Shown here piece by piece: positions 11,941-20,618 of a stretch of 64,000 nt of DNA. Position 1 is the stretch's first letter, and each line of letters opens with the position of its first letter. This stretch comes from JBJXHN01 sp046233135. Its GTDB lineage: Bacteria > Pseudomonadota > Alphaproteobacteria > Rhodospirillales > Rhodospirillaceae. The position numbers and the translations under genes are program-made. Below the pieces are notes generated by a model. It was not told the origin of the DNA, ran no database searches, and worked only from the letters and a program-made list of their open reading frames with translations. Location: positions 372,001 through 436,000 of the forward strand of contig JBJXHN010000001.1 of the NCBI GenBank assembly GCA_046233135.1. The letters are read 5' to 3'.

Positions 11941-14211
11941 ATGCCGCAAAAGAACCCTCGCGTCTGGCCCGGGCGGCCCTATCCTTTGGGAGCCACCTGG
12001 GACGGCCGGGGGGTGAATATCGCCGTCTTCTCCGAACATGCGGAGCGGGTGGAGGTCTGTCTGTTCGACAACACCGGCCGGGAAACCGGCCGGGTGTCCT
12101 TGCCTGAATACAGCGACGAGGTCTGGCACGGCTACTTCCCCGACTTGCGGCCGGGGCAGCGCTATGCGTTCCGTGTCCACGGCCCCTATGACCCCGGCGC
12201 CGGCCATCGCTTCAATCCCTTCAAGCTGGTGCTGGACCCCTACGCCCGGGCGTGGGACGGCATGCTGACGTGGTCGGATACCCACTTCGGCTATCGCTTC
12301 CGGGACGGTCGGGGGGACGAGGATCTGACCCGGGACGAGCGGGACAACGGCCCCTTCATGCCAAAATGCGTGGTGGTCGACACCGCCCACACCTGGGGCG
12401 ACCCCGGCCGGCGCATCGAGACCCCGTGGCAGGACAGCATCATTTACGAGCTGCACGTGCGTGGCTTTACCATGCGCCATCCAGACGTGCCCGACAGCCT
12501 GCGCGGCACCTTTTCGGGCATGTCCACCAAGGCCGTGGTTGACTACCTGAAGGGCCTGGGGATTTCGGCGATCGAGCTGTTGCCGATCCACGCCTTCGTC
12601 CATGACCGCTTTCTGGTGAAGAAGCGGCTGGTCAATTACTGGGGCTACAACTCGCTGGGCTTCTTTGCTCCCCATCCGGCCTATCTGGCGTCGGGAAAGC
12701 TGGGGGAGTTCAAGACCTTCGTGCAGGTGATGCATGATGCGGGGATCGAGGTGATCCTGGATGTGGTCTATAACCACACCGCCGAAGGCAATCACTTGGG
12801 GCCGACCCTGTCCTTCCGGGGCATCGACAACGCCAGCTATTACCGGCTCGACCCCAACAACAAGCGCTTCTACGAGGACAGCACCGGCTGCGGGAATTCC
12901 TTGAATCTGCGTCATCCCCGGGTGTTGCAGATGGTCATGGATTCCCTGCGCTACTGGGTGGAGGAAATGCGGGTCGACGGCTTCCGCTTCGACCTGGCCA
13001 CCACCCTGGCCCGCGACCATGGCGCCTTCGACCCCCATGCGGGCTTTCTGGAAGCGCTGCGGCAGGACCCGGCCCTGTCCCGCGTCAAGCTGATCGCCGA
13101 GCCCTGGGATGTGGGCGACGGCGGCTATCGCCTGGGCGGCTTCCCGCCGGGCATGGCCGAGTGGAACGACCGCTACCGCGATACCGCCCGCCGGTTCTGG
13201 CGCGGTGACGGCGGGCAGGTGGCCGAACTGGCAACCCGGCTGACCGGTTCGTCGGATCTGTTCGCCCGGCGCGGACGCAGCCCCTGGGCGTCCATCAACT
13301 TCATCACCGCCCACGACGGCTTCACCCTGGCCGACCTGAACGCCTACGAACAGAAGCACAACCTGGCCAACGGCGAGGATAACCGCGATGGCACGGACGC
13401 CAACTACGCCCGCAACTACGGGGTGGAGGGGCCGAGCGACGACCCGGATATCCACGCCCTGCGCCTGCGGCAGTGCCGCAACATGCTGGCGACCCTGCTG
13501 CTGTCCCAGGGGGTGCCGATGATGGTGGCCGGCGACGAATTCGCCCGGTCCCAGCGGGGCAACAACAACCCGTACTGCCAGGACAACGCGATCTCGTGGA
13601 TCGACTGGACGGGGATCGACGAGGATGGCCAAGCCCTGACCCAACTGGTGCGCTGGCTGATTTCCCTGCGGCGCCAGCACATCATCTTCCGCCGCACCCG
13701 GTTCTTCCACGGCACCACCTTGCGCGGCACCGATATCAAGGACATCTGCTGGTTCACCGCCGATGGCCGGGAACGGGAGACCGCAGCCGACTGGGCGGAC
13801 GGCAACGAACGCTATCTGGCGTTCCTGCTGCGCGGCGAGGCCGGGGAATACTTCGTCACCGAACGGGGCGAGCCGGAAGGGGACATGAGCTTCCTGATCG
13901 CCATGAACGCCGGCGAGGAGCCCATGACCATGCGCATGCCCACGCTGGGGGCGGCGTGGCGGTGGACGCTGCTGCTGGACACGGCCCGGCCCGGCGCGGG
14001 AACGGATGTGTCCATCGCCGACGGCGGCAAGTACGACATGGTCGACCGCTCGCTGATCATCCTGCGCCGGGAAGACCCGGCACCCTCCAGCAATGGCCAG
14101 GAAATGCCCTGGCCGGAAAACTATCCGTCGCAGAAGCGAATCATAGGGGGATCTCATGGACAACCCGCAGGCCGCGCAGGACGACCGACCGGTTCTCGAA
14201 CGACTGAGTGA
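11941..14211 (+). CDS. glgX: Glycogen debranching enzyme GlgX
   Basis: GlgX (756 residues) hydrolyses alpha-1,6 branches of glycogen-like glucans. An N-terminal CBM48 domain (residues ~10-110) precedes the GH13 isoamylase-type barrel with nucleophile D351 (VDGFRFDLA), acid/base E387 (LIAEPWDVG) and D459 (TAHDGFTL). The frame is open upstream, but the ATG at 11941 lies 4 nt after the treS-mak stop and begins the conserved PYPLGATWDGRGVNIAVFSE region. The 3' end overlaps malQ by 56 nt. The overlapping GlgX tail is Gly/Arg-rich and looks non-conserved, so the frame probably drifted to a later stop codon. In this cluster it would process the glucan made by GlgE. Confidence 0.95.
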   Translation: MPQKNPRVWPGRPYPLGATWDGRGVNIAVFSEHAERVEVCLFDNTGRETGRVSLPEYSDEVWHGYFPDLRPGQRYAFRVHGPYDPGAGHRFNPFKLVLDPYARAWDGMLTWSDTHFGYRFRDGRGDEDLTRDERDNGPFMPKCVVVDTAHTWGDPGRRIETPWQDSIIYELHVRGFTMRHPDVPDSLRGTFSGMSTKAVVDYLKGLGISAIELLPIHAFVHDRFLVKKRLVNYWGYNSLGFFAPHPAYLASGKLGEFKTFVQVMHDAGIEVILDVVYNHTAEGNHLGPTLSFRGIDNASYYRLDPNNKRFYEDSTGCGNSLNLRHPRVLQMVMDSLRYWVEEMRVDGFRFDLATTLARDHGAFDPHAGFLEALRQDPALSRVKLIAEPWDVGDGGYRLGGFPPGMAEWNDRYRDTARRFWRGDGGQVAELATRLTGSSDLFARRGRSPWASINFITAHDGFTLADLNAYEQKHNLANGEDNRDGTDANYARNYGVEGPSDDPDIHALRLRQCRNMLATLLLSQGVPMMVAGDEFARSQRGNNNPYCQDNAISWIDWTGIDEDGQALTQLVRWLISLRRQHIIFRRTRFFHGTTLRGTDIKDICWFTADGRERETAADWADGNERYLAFLLRGEAGEYFVTERGEPEGDMSFLIAMNAGEEPMTMRMPTLGAAWRWTLLLDTARPGAGTDVSIADGGKYDMVDRSLIILRREDPAPSSNGQEMPWPENYPSQKRIIGGSHGQPAGRAGRPTGSRTTE

Positions 14212-16384
14212 GGTCGCGGGAATCGTTTCGGCCTACCACGACGCCTTCGGGTCCTGGACCACGGCACCGGACCCCAGCCGGCGTGCTGCCCTGGCCGCGC
14301 TGGGCCTGGACGCCGCGACCGACGAGGCGGCGTCGGAAACCCTCGACCGGCTGGTGTTCGCGCCCTGGGACCGGGCGCTGCCCCGCTGCATCGTCCATCG
14401 CCTGGACGGTACCCCCATCAGCGTGAGCATGGTCCTGCCGGCCGATGCCGCCGGCCAAGCCCGCTGGCGGCTGCTGCTGGAAGAGGGGAGCGGGGCGGCT
14501 CCGGCCGACGGCACCTTCCTGCTGGACTCGCTGGAGGTGGTGGACGAGGGACCGGAAGGCCGCCGCCGCTGCCGGCTGGCCATTCCGCTGGCGCCCAAGC
14601 CGGGCTATCACCGCCTGCGCATTGAACTGGCCGATGGTTTGGGGGCGGAAGCTCCGCTGCTGTGCGCGCCCGTGCGCTGCTGGCTGCCGGACGGGGCGGA
14701 CGATGCCCAGGCGGGGCCGCGCCTGTGGGGGCTGTCGGTGCAGGTGCATGGCCTGCGCGGGCGGGACGACTGGGGGATGGGCGACTTCGCCGCGCTGGGC
14801 GCCCTGGCTCGCACCGTGGGCCGGCAGGGGGGCGCTTTTGTCGGGGTCAATCCGCTGCATGCCCTGTTCCCCGCCCGGCCCCTGCATTGCAGCCCCTATT
14901 CGCCCAACACCCGGCTGTTCCTCAACCCGCTGTATATCGCCATCCCCCAGGTGCCCGAGTATCCGGAATGCCCGGCGGCTCTGGATGCCGGTGTGGGGCT
15001 GGATGCGCTGCGGGCACCCGGGCTGATCGACTATGCCGGCGTGGCCGCCCGTAAATGGCCGGCGCTGGAGGCGCTGTACGCGTCCTTTGTTGCCCGTCAC
15101 CAGGGGCGGCGGACGGCCCGGGGCAAGGCCCATGCGGCGTTTGTGGAGGCCGGTGGGGCGCCGCTGCGCCGCTTCGCTGTCTTCGAAGCCATTGCCGAGG
15201 CCCATGTGGACGCCGGCTGGTCCTGGCGGGACTGGCCGGAAGAGTTGCAGGACCCGGCCGGCGAGGCCGTGCGCGCTTTCGCTGCGGCCCATGAGGACCG
15301 GGTGGGTTTCCATCTGTGGTGCCAGTTCGAGGCGGACCGCCAGCTCGCCCAGGTGGCCGAAACCGCGGCACGGTCGGGGCAGGCGATCGGCCTCTATCGC
15401 GACCTTGCGCTGGGCAGCGACCCCACCGGTGCCGATGCCTGGATCTGGAAGGACATGCTGGTGGGCGGTCTGGCCGTGGGAGCCCCGCCCGATCCCCTGA
15501 ACGCGCGGGGCCAGAACTGGGGCTTTCCGCCGTTTCATCCGGAACGACTGGCCGACGCCGGCTTCCAGCCCTTTGCCGAGATGATCCGCGCCAATATGCG
15601 CCATGCCGGGGCCCTGCGCATGGACCACGTGCTGGGGCTGATGCGGCTGTTCTGCATCCCCCATGGCTTCGAGGGGCGGGAAGGGATCTATCTGCGCATG
15701 CCCTTCGACGCCCTGGTGGCGGTGCTGGCCATCGAGAGTTGGCGCAACCGCTGTCTGGTGGTCGGCGAGGATCTGGGCACGGTGCCGGAAGGCTTCCGCG
15801 ACCGCATGACCGCCGAGGGTATCCTGTCCTATCGCCTGTTCTTTTTCGAACGCACCGAGGATGCCGGCATGCTGCCGCCGGAGGACTATCCGCGTCTGGC
15901 GGCGGTGGCCGGGTCGACCCACGATCTGCCCACCCTTTGCGGTTTCTGGAACGGCCGGGATCTTGCCTGGAAGCATGACCTGGACCTGTTCGCCACCCAG
16001 GAGATCAAGGACGCCGAGAGCATGGGCCGCCATTACGATCGGCCGCGCATTCACGAGGCCCTGGCCGCCGCCGGCCTGCCCATGACCCACCTGGATGACC
16101 CCTTCTATCCGCCGCCGGAGCTGGTGGAGTCCGTCTACGCCTGGCTGGCCCGCACCCCCAGCCTGCTGGAGCTGGTGCAGATCGAAGACGTGCTGGGGGA
16201 ATGGGAGCAGGCCAACCTGCCCGGCACCCTGGACGAACATCCCAACTGGCGCCGCCGGATCGCGGTCGCGGCCGAGGATCTGGAGGCTGACGGCCGCCTG
16301 CCCAGGCTGGCCGAGCGTCTTGCCCGGGAAGGGCGCGCCGGCGCCGCGGGCGCGGATGAAGGGGGCGCAGGGGGACCGTCGTGA
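14156..16384 (+). CDS. malQ: 4-alpha-glucanotransferase (amylomaltase)
   Basis: MalQ (742 residues, GH77) disproportionates maltodextrins by transferring glucan chains and releasing glucose. The C-terminal two thirds carry the family landmarks: SPYSPNTRLFLNPLYI, DLALGSDPTGADAW, nucleophile D490 in RMDHVLGL, acid/base E538 in VGEDLGTVP and D590 in STHDLPTL. The N-terminal ~150 residues form the additional beta domain of long bacterial MalQ forms. The ATG at 14156 follows AGGGGGA and lies inside the glgX 3' end (56-nt overlap), implying translational coupling. Its TGA overlaps the GTG of the downstream channel gene in the form GTGA. It probably recycles the short maltodextrins left by GlgX. Confidence 0.93.
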   Translation: MDNPQAAQDDRPVLERLSEVAGIVSAYHDAFGSWTTAPDPSRRAALAALGLDAATDEAASETLDRLVFAPWDRALPRCIVHRLDGTPISVSMVLPADAAGQARWRLLLEEGSGAAPADGTFLLDSLEVVDEGPEGRRRCRLAIPLAPKPGYHRLRIELADGLGAEAPLLCAPVRCWLPDGADDAQAGPRLWGLSVQVHGLRGRDDWGMGDFAALGALARTVGRQGGAFVGVNPLHALFPARPLHCSPYSPNTRLFLNPLYIAIPQVPEYPECPAALDAGVGLDALRAPGLIDYAGVAARKWPALEALYASFVARHQGRRTARGKAHAAFVEAGGAPLRRFAVFEAIAEAHVDAGWSWRDWPEELQDPAGEAVRAFAAAHEDRVGFHLWCQFEADRQLAQVAETAARSGQAIGLYRDLALGSDPTGADAWIWKDMLVGGLAVGAPPDPLNARGQNWGFPPFHPERLADAGFQPFAEMIRANMRHAGALRMDHVLGLMRLFCIPHGFEGREGIYLRMPFDALVAVLAIESWRNRCLVVGEDLGTVPEGFRDRMTAEGILSYRLFFFERTEDAGMLPPEDYPRLAAVAGSTHDLPTLCGFWNGRDLAWKHDLDLFATQEIKDAESMGRHYDRPRIHEALAAAGLPMTHLDDPFYPPPELVESVYAWLARTPSLLELVQIEDVLGEWEQANLPGTLDEHPNWRRRIAVAAEDLEADGRLPRLAERLAREGRAGAAGADEGGAGGPS

Positions 16385-18906
16385 GACTGCGATCGTCCCT
16401 TTGTTGCCGTTTGCTTGCGCTGCTTCTTGTCGCTGCCGGCCTGTTCGCCGGGCCGGGACCGGGCGGGTTTTCCGTGGCCATGGCGCAGGGCGGATCCGCC
16501 AAGGGCGGTAACGGAGCCGCCGAGGTCGCCGATGTGCAGGCCTGGACCCGCAGTCTGGATCTGGTGGAACAGGCCCTGATCCGGGCGCAAGGGGCGCTGG
16601 AGCCCGGGGACATGGGGGCACTGTCCGCCAAGGTCCGCGATACCCGCGCCGCAGCCGAGCAGGCGCGCGCCCGGGCTGAAGAGGGGCTGGCGACGTCCGA
16701 AGGCTTGCTGGAGGCGCTGGGTCCCCCGCCCGAAGCCGGCCACGAGGCGGACGAGCCGCCGGAAATCCGGGTGCAGCGGGAACAGTATCAGGGCGACATC
16801 TCCACCTGGCGGGCCCGCAAGGCGGAAGCGGATCTGACCATCACCCGCGCGAACCAGCTGCTGGAACGCATCGTCGCCCAGCGGCGGGCGAGCCTGGTGG
16901 AAACCCTGCTGCGCCCCACGCCCTTGCCGTGGATGCCCGATGTCCTGGCCATCGGCGTGCCCGACATCCTGCATGGCACGGGGCGGGTGATCGCCTCGCC
17001 TTTCGAGTGGGTGGCCAGCCGCGACTTCGACGACGTGCGCGGTCAGGTGCTGGGGGTGGCGACTCTGTGGGCGCTGCTGGCCGGCGTGGTGGGCTTCACG
17101 GTGCGCTGGGCCATGCTGCGGCGCTTCGGCCGGCGCGAGGGCGGCGACCCGCCCGGCTATGCCCGCCGTGTGGGCGGGGCCCTGGCCGAGGGCGCGGCGA
17201 ACGGGGTGGTGCCGGGGCTGCTGCTGGGCGGGGTGATCGTCTGGGCGGTGACCAACTGGGATGCCTCCAGCCTGTTCCGCACCGTGGTGCTGAGCGGCCT
17301 GACCGGATTGCTGTTCATCATCATGATCGGCTCCTTCGCCCGCGCCGCCCTGGCGCCGGGCATGTACGAATGGCGGCTGACCGGCCATGACGACCGGGAT
17401 GCCCGGCGGCTGACCCGGGCGATGACCCTGCTGGGGGCGGTTTTCGCCTTCGACATCTTTGTCCAGCAGGTGTCGGTTCACGTTCAGCCGACACCCGAAG
17501 GCAACGCGGTCTTTTCGGCCCTGATCACTCTGGTCGAGGGGCTCTTCATCCTCTACCTCACCCGCCGGGACCTGTGGGACGAGCCCTACAAGGCCGCCCA
17601 GGAAGAGGACGACGACGACGCGCCATCCGCGGATGCGGACGGCAACGACAGTGCGTCGGACGACGTCGACACCCGGGCCGGAGAGTCGGCTGCGCGGGGC
17701 CTGCTGCTGCTGCTGCGGCTGGCGGTGATTCTGCTGACCATGGGGGGGATGGCGGCCCCCCTGGTGGGCTATGGCGAGCTGGGCGAATTCGTCATCAAGC
17801 GCCTGCTGGCCACCGGGGCGGTGATCGGCTTCGCCCTGGTGCTGCGCGGCATGATCCGCGATGTCATCGGCCTGGTGGTGGACTGGCGGCTGCTGACGGA
17901 ACGGGTAGGCTATACCCGTTCTACCCTGAAGCGGGTGCGTTTCTGGCTGCGGGCGGTGCTCGACCCCGTGCTGGCGGTCCTGGTGCTGGGCCTGATCGCC
18001 CCGATCTGGGAGGTGCCCCCGCAGGAGGTGATCGCCGGCGGTGTGGCGCTGCTGACGGGGGTGTCGATCGGTTCGGTGACCATCAGTGTCGTCGATATCG
18101 TGCTGGCCATCGCCGTCTTCCTGTTCGCCATGACGGTGACCCGCATCATCCAGGGCACCTTGCAGCGCCGGGTGTTCAGCCATACCCGCATGGACCCGGG
18201 CGTGCGCCATTCCCTGACGGCCGGTCTGGGCTATCTGGGGGTGGTCATCGCCGCCATGCTGGCGGTGGCGGCGGTGGGGGTGGACCTGACCAATATCGCC
18301 CTGATCGCCGGTGCCCTGTCGGTCGGGATCGGTTTCGGTTTACAGAATATCGTCAACAATTTCGTGTCCGGTCTTATCATTCTGGTGGAACGTCCGATCA
18401 AGGTGGGCGACTGGGTGGACATCAACGGCAGCGAAGGCTTCGTGAAGCGCATCAGCTTCCGGGCGACGGAGATCGAAACCTGGACCATGGCGTCGGTGAT
18501 CATGCCGAATGCCGAGATCCTTTCGCAGCCGTTCACCAACATGACCCACCGCGACCGGCTGGGGCGGGTGGACGTCAAGGTGCGGGTGGCCTTCGGCACG
18601 GATACCCGGCGGGTGCACGATCTGCTGATGGAGATCCTGCGCGCCCATCCGCAGATCCTGGCCCTGCCGGCGCCTTTCGTGATCATGCAGGACTTCGGTG
18701 AATACGCGCTGATGTTCGAGATGCGGGGCTATACGGCGAACGTGATCAACAAGCTGATCATCGCCAGCGATTTGCGCATGGCCGTGGATCGCCGCTTCCG
18801 CGCAGAAGGGATCGATATTCCCTTCCCTCAACGGGTCCTGCGCATGCTGCCCGACGATCCCGTGGAGGACCCCGGTGCACCCGGCGGTGGTGGGGTCGAA
18901 CAGTAA
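16381..18906 (+). CDS. Large MscS-type mechanosensitive channel
   Basis: This 841-residue inner-membrane protein starts with a signal peptide (cleavage probably after AMA, residue ~32). A periplasmic helical region of the DUF3772 type (residues ~50-170) follows, then about ten transmembrane helices and a C-terminal MscS module. The pore helix has the diagnostic GIGFGLQNIVNNFVSGLIIL at about 649-668, followed by the beta domain ERPIKVGDWVDINGSEGFV. Such channels release solutes on hypo-osmotic shock. An acidic Asp-rich cytoplasmic loop lies near residues 410-435. The GTG start overlaps the malQ TGA by 4 nt, so it is translated with the trehalose/glucan genes. That fits an osmoadaptation unit in which trehalose is turned into osmotically inert glucan and solutes are vented. 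Confidence 0.9.
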   Translation: MRLRSSLCCRLLALLLVAAGLFAGPGPGGFSVAMAQGGSAKGGNGAAEVADVQAWTRSLDLVEQALIRAQGALEPGDMGALSAKVRDTRAAAEQARARAEEGLATSEGLLEALGPPPEAGHEADEPPEIRVQREQYQGDISTWRARKAEADLTITRANQLLERIVAQRRASLVETLLRPTPLPWMPDVLAIGVPDILHGTGRVIASPFEWVASRDFDDVRGQVLGVATLWALLAGVVGFTVRWAMLRRFGRREGGDPPGYARRVGGALAEGAANGVVPGLLLGGVIVWAVTNWDASSLFRTVVLSGLTGLLFIIMIGSFARAALAPGMYEWRLTGHDDRDARRLTRAMTLLGAVFAFDIFVQQVSVHVQPTPEGNAVFSALITLVEGLFILYLTRRDLWDEPYKAAQEEDDDDAPSADADGNDSASDDVDTRAGESAARGLLLLLRLAVILLTMGGMAAPLVGYGELGEFVIKRLLATGAVIGFALVLRGMIRDVIGLVVDWRLLTERVGYTRSTLKRVRFWLRAVLDPVLAVLVLGLIAPIWEVPPQEVIAGGVALLTGVSIGSVTISVVDIVLAIAVFLFAMTVTRIIQGTLQRRVFSHTRMDPGVRHSLTAGLGYLGVVIAAMLAVAAVGVDLTNIALIAGALSVGIGFGLQNIVNNFVSGLIILVERPIKVGDWVDINGSEGFVKRISFRATEIETWTMASVIMPNAEILSQPFTNMTHRDRLGRVDVKVRVAFGTDTRRVHDLLMEILRAHPQILALPAPFVIMQDFGEYALMFEMRGYTANVINKLIIASDLRMAVDRRFRAEGIDIPFPQRVLRMLPDDPVEDPGAPGGGGVEQ

Positions 18907-19039
18907 AAAACGCTTTAATTCCAATAAATCGCGACCGAAGATCGAAGACGTTTTCGACCTCGGTACGATTGTCTGACGGGGATTCGAAGGGTATGATCCC
19001 CCTCACCTAAATGTCATATGGCGTGAAAGGCGGTCAGTC

Positions 19040-19339
19040 ATGCACATCGTGGTCTATGTTCTCGCCCTGCTGGTGGCGGCGGCGGGGGCATTTGCGGGCA
19101 TCGGGATGCTGACCCACGCTCCGATGGCCGACGCCACCGCGACCGAAGCGGCGGTGTCGGGGATGATGCCCCACGGCATGGCCGGGATCTCCGGTGCCGT
19201 GATCGTTGTTGCCAGTGCCCTGGCCGCGGCGGCGATCATGGCCCTGCTGGCCCGCATCGCCCAGTTGCTGAGCATCATGGTGCGCCAGAATGAAGAGGCC
19301 ATGGACCAGATCGCCGGTGATGATGGAGAGGATTTCTAA
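19040..19339 (+). CDS. Small two-helix membrane protein
   Basis: This 99-residue protein of unknown function has two hydrophobic helices, at residues ~2-24 and ~48-75. They flank a short Met- and His-containing loop (residues ~28-47) that is probably periplasmic. The C-terminal tail is acidic, with Gln/Glu/Asp residues. The start at 19040 has AAAGGCGG upstream. The gene is separated from the channel gene by about 130 nt and ends tail-to-tail with the minus-strand neighbour, the two stop codons overlapping at 19336-19339. I do not recognise a family; composition and start site make it a likely real gene. Confidence 0.7.
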   Translation: MHIVVYVLALLVAAAGAFAGIGMLTHAPMADATATEAAVSGMMPHGMAGISGAVIVVASALAAAAIMALLARIAQLLSIMVRQNEEAMDQIAGDDGEDF

Positions 19340-20226
19340 CCCCCGCGCCGCACAACCTCCGCCCGGACGGCCTTGATCCGACTGTCAAGATCGATGGAGG
19401 CCACGCTGGTCAGTTCCAGGTCCCGGTCCTCATAGGCATTGCGGCCCGGATGCCGGGTGGTCCAGTCGGCCAGGGTGCGGTCCCGGGCCTCCACCAGATG
19501 GACGATCAGCGGCCGATAGAGCCGGATCATCGCTGTAACCCACACATTGACCGGCCAGCTGGGGTGGACCTGATCGATTTCGAACGGGTCGAGCATGGCC
19601 GCGACGGCGGCGGCGGGATACCAGACCTCGCCGGTGACCCAGCGGTTGGTGGTGAACAGCCGGATGGGCAGGCCCTGGGGCGTCATGGAGATGCCGATCA
19701 GGTGGGATACGGCCCCGGTTTCGCCGGCCCGCGCGGCCTGATCGGGCAGGGGCAGGGGGTGGACGCCCGCGGGAATGCCAGGGGGGCGCAGGAAGGTGTG
19801 AAAGTGCCCGTGTTCCGGCCCCCACAGGGTGGTCCGCCGGCCCGGCGGATGGGCGTGGTAGTAATACTGGCCGTGGCTGTCCCGGTCGTACACGTCGCCG
19901 GGCGGATAGTGGTCCCATTCGGTGAAGGGATCATGGCCGCGCAGGATCTCGGCAACCACCGACGTGCGGCTTTTCGCCAGCACGCGATGCACCTCTTGCA
20001 GATGGTCGCAGGCTTCGGCCATGGTGGCCAGGCGGTCGTCGGACAGGGTGGCCGGGTCGACGGCGGGGGACTCCAGGCGCGGCTGACCGTCTCCGGCCCC
20101 GATCCTGTCCTGCGGGTCGGGCTTCCGGCCTGCGTGTCCCGGAATGCCGAAAGTCACCACGTCAAGACCCCCGTTTCCTCCGATGGATGCGAATGCCAGT
20201 GTCTCACTCCCGTCCGGCTGGCGCAA
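19336..20226 (-). CDS. DUF6969-like conserved protein
   Basis: The protein has up to 296 residues. Its core (residues ~60-270) I recognise as the uncharacterised family annotated DUF6969, with elements such as LRGHDPFTEWDHYPPGDVYD, SQYYYHAH-like GQYYYHAHPP, GHFHTFLRP and LFTTNRWVTGEVWY. The density of His, Tyr and Trp suggests a metal- or ligand-binding pocket, but no activity is known to me. The first ~60 residues are low-complexity and poorly conserved in appearance. The true start could therefore be an internal codon near VDPATLSDDRL; the ATG at 20226 is the upstream limit. It is transcribed away from acnB and shares stop-codon bases with the small membrane protein. Confidence 0.75.
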   Translation of the reverse strand: MRQPDGSETLAFASIGGNGGLDVVTFGIPGHAGRKPDPQDRIGAGDGQPRLESPAVDPATLSDDRLATMAEACDHLQEVHRVLAKSRTSVVAEILRGHDPFTEWDHYPPGDVYDRDSHGQYYYHAHPPGRRTTLWGPEHGHFHTFLRPPGIPAGVHPLPLPDQAARAGETGAVSHLIGISMTPQGLPIRLFTTNRWVTGEVWYPAAAVAAMLDPFEIDQVHPSWPVNVWVTAMIRLYRPLIVHLVEARDRTLADWTTRHPGRNAYEDRDLELTSVASIDLDSRIKAVRAEVVRRGG

Positions 20227-20618
20227 GGCGGGGACCAGCCAGGGAGTCGCTGCGCCCGCTGGTGGTAGAGGTGCGCCCCAGGGATGTATCGGAGGGAGGG
20301 GAATCGGTTCCCGCTGACGGCGGGTTCGGGGTGTGCTATATGCTGTTTCCTGATCGACGGCACAGACGCCCCGCAGAGGTCGCGGAGGCGGGAATTGGCC
20401 AGGGAAAGACGCCGCCGAGCCGGTTTGCCCGGTGGCCGGGTGTGGTCTTGCCTGATATCGGGGTTACCATAAAACATTGACGGAAGCCTCGCTTGCCGCG
20501 TAAGACCCACGCAAAATCGCCGCCGGGTTATACCGTGGCGGTTCCATCAAGGATGTCGCTGGAGCTGTCTTGTTCCCCCCACGCTCCCTGATAACAACGA
20601 ACCAAGGAGTGGCTGTCC
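20227..20618. other. 392-bp divergent intergenic region upstream of acnB
   Basis: This region must hold the acnB promoter and that of the DUF6969-like gene. The last 140 nt are locally AT-richer (around 20455-20600), consistent with a promoter for acnB. I could not define -35/-10 elements with correct spacing, an iron-responsive operator or a small ORF. Confidence 0.35.
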
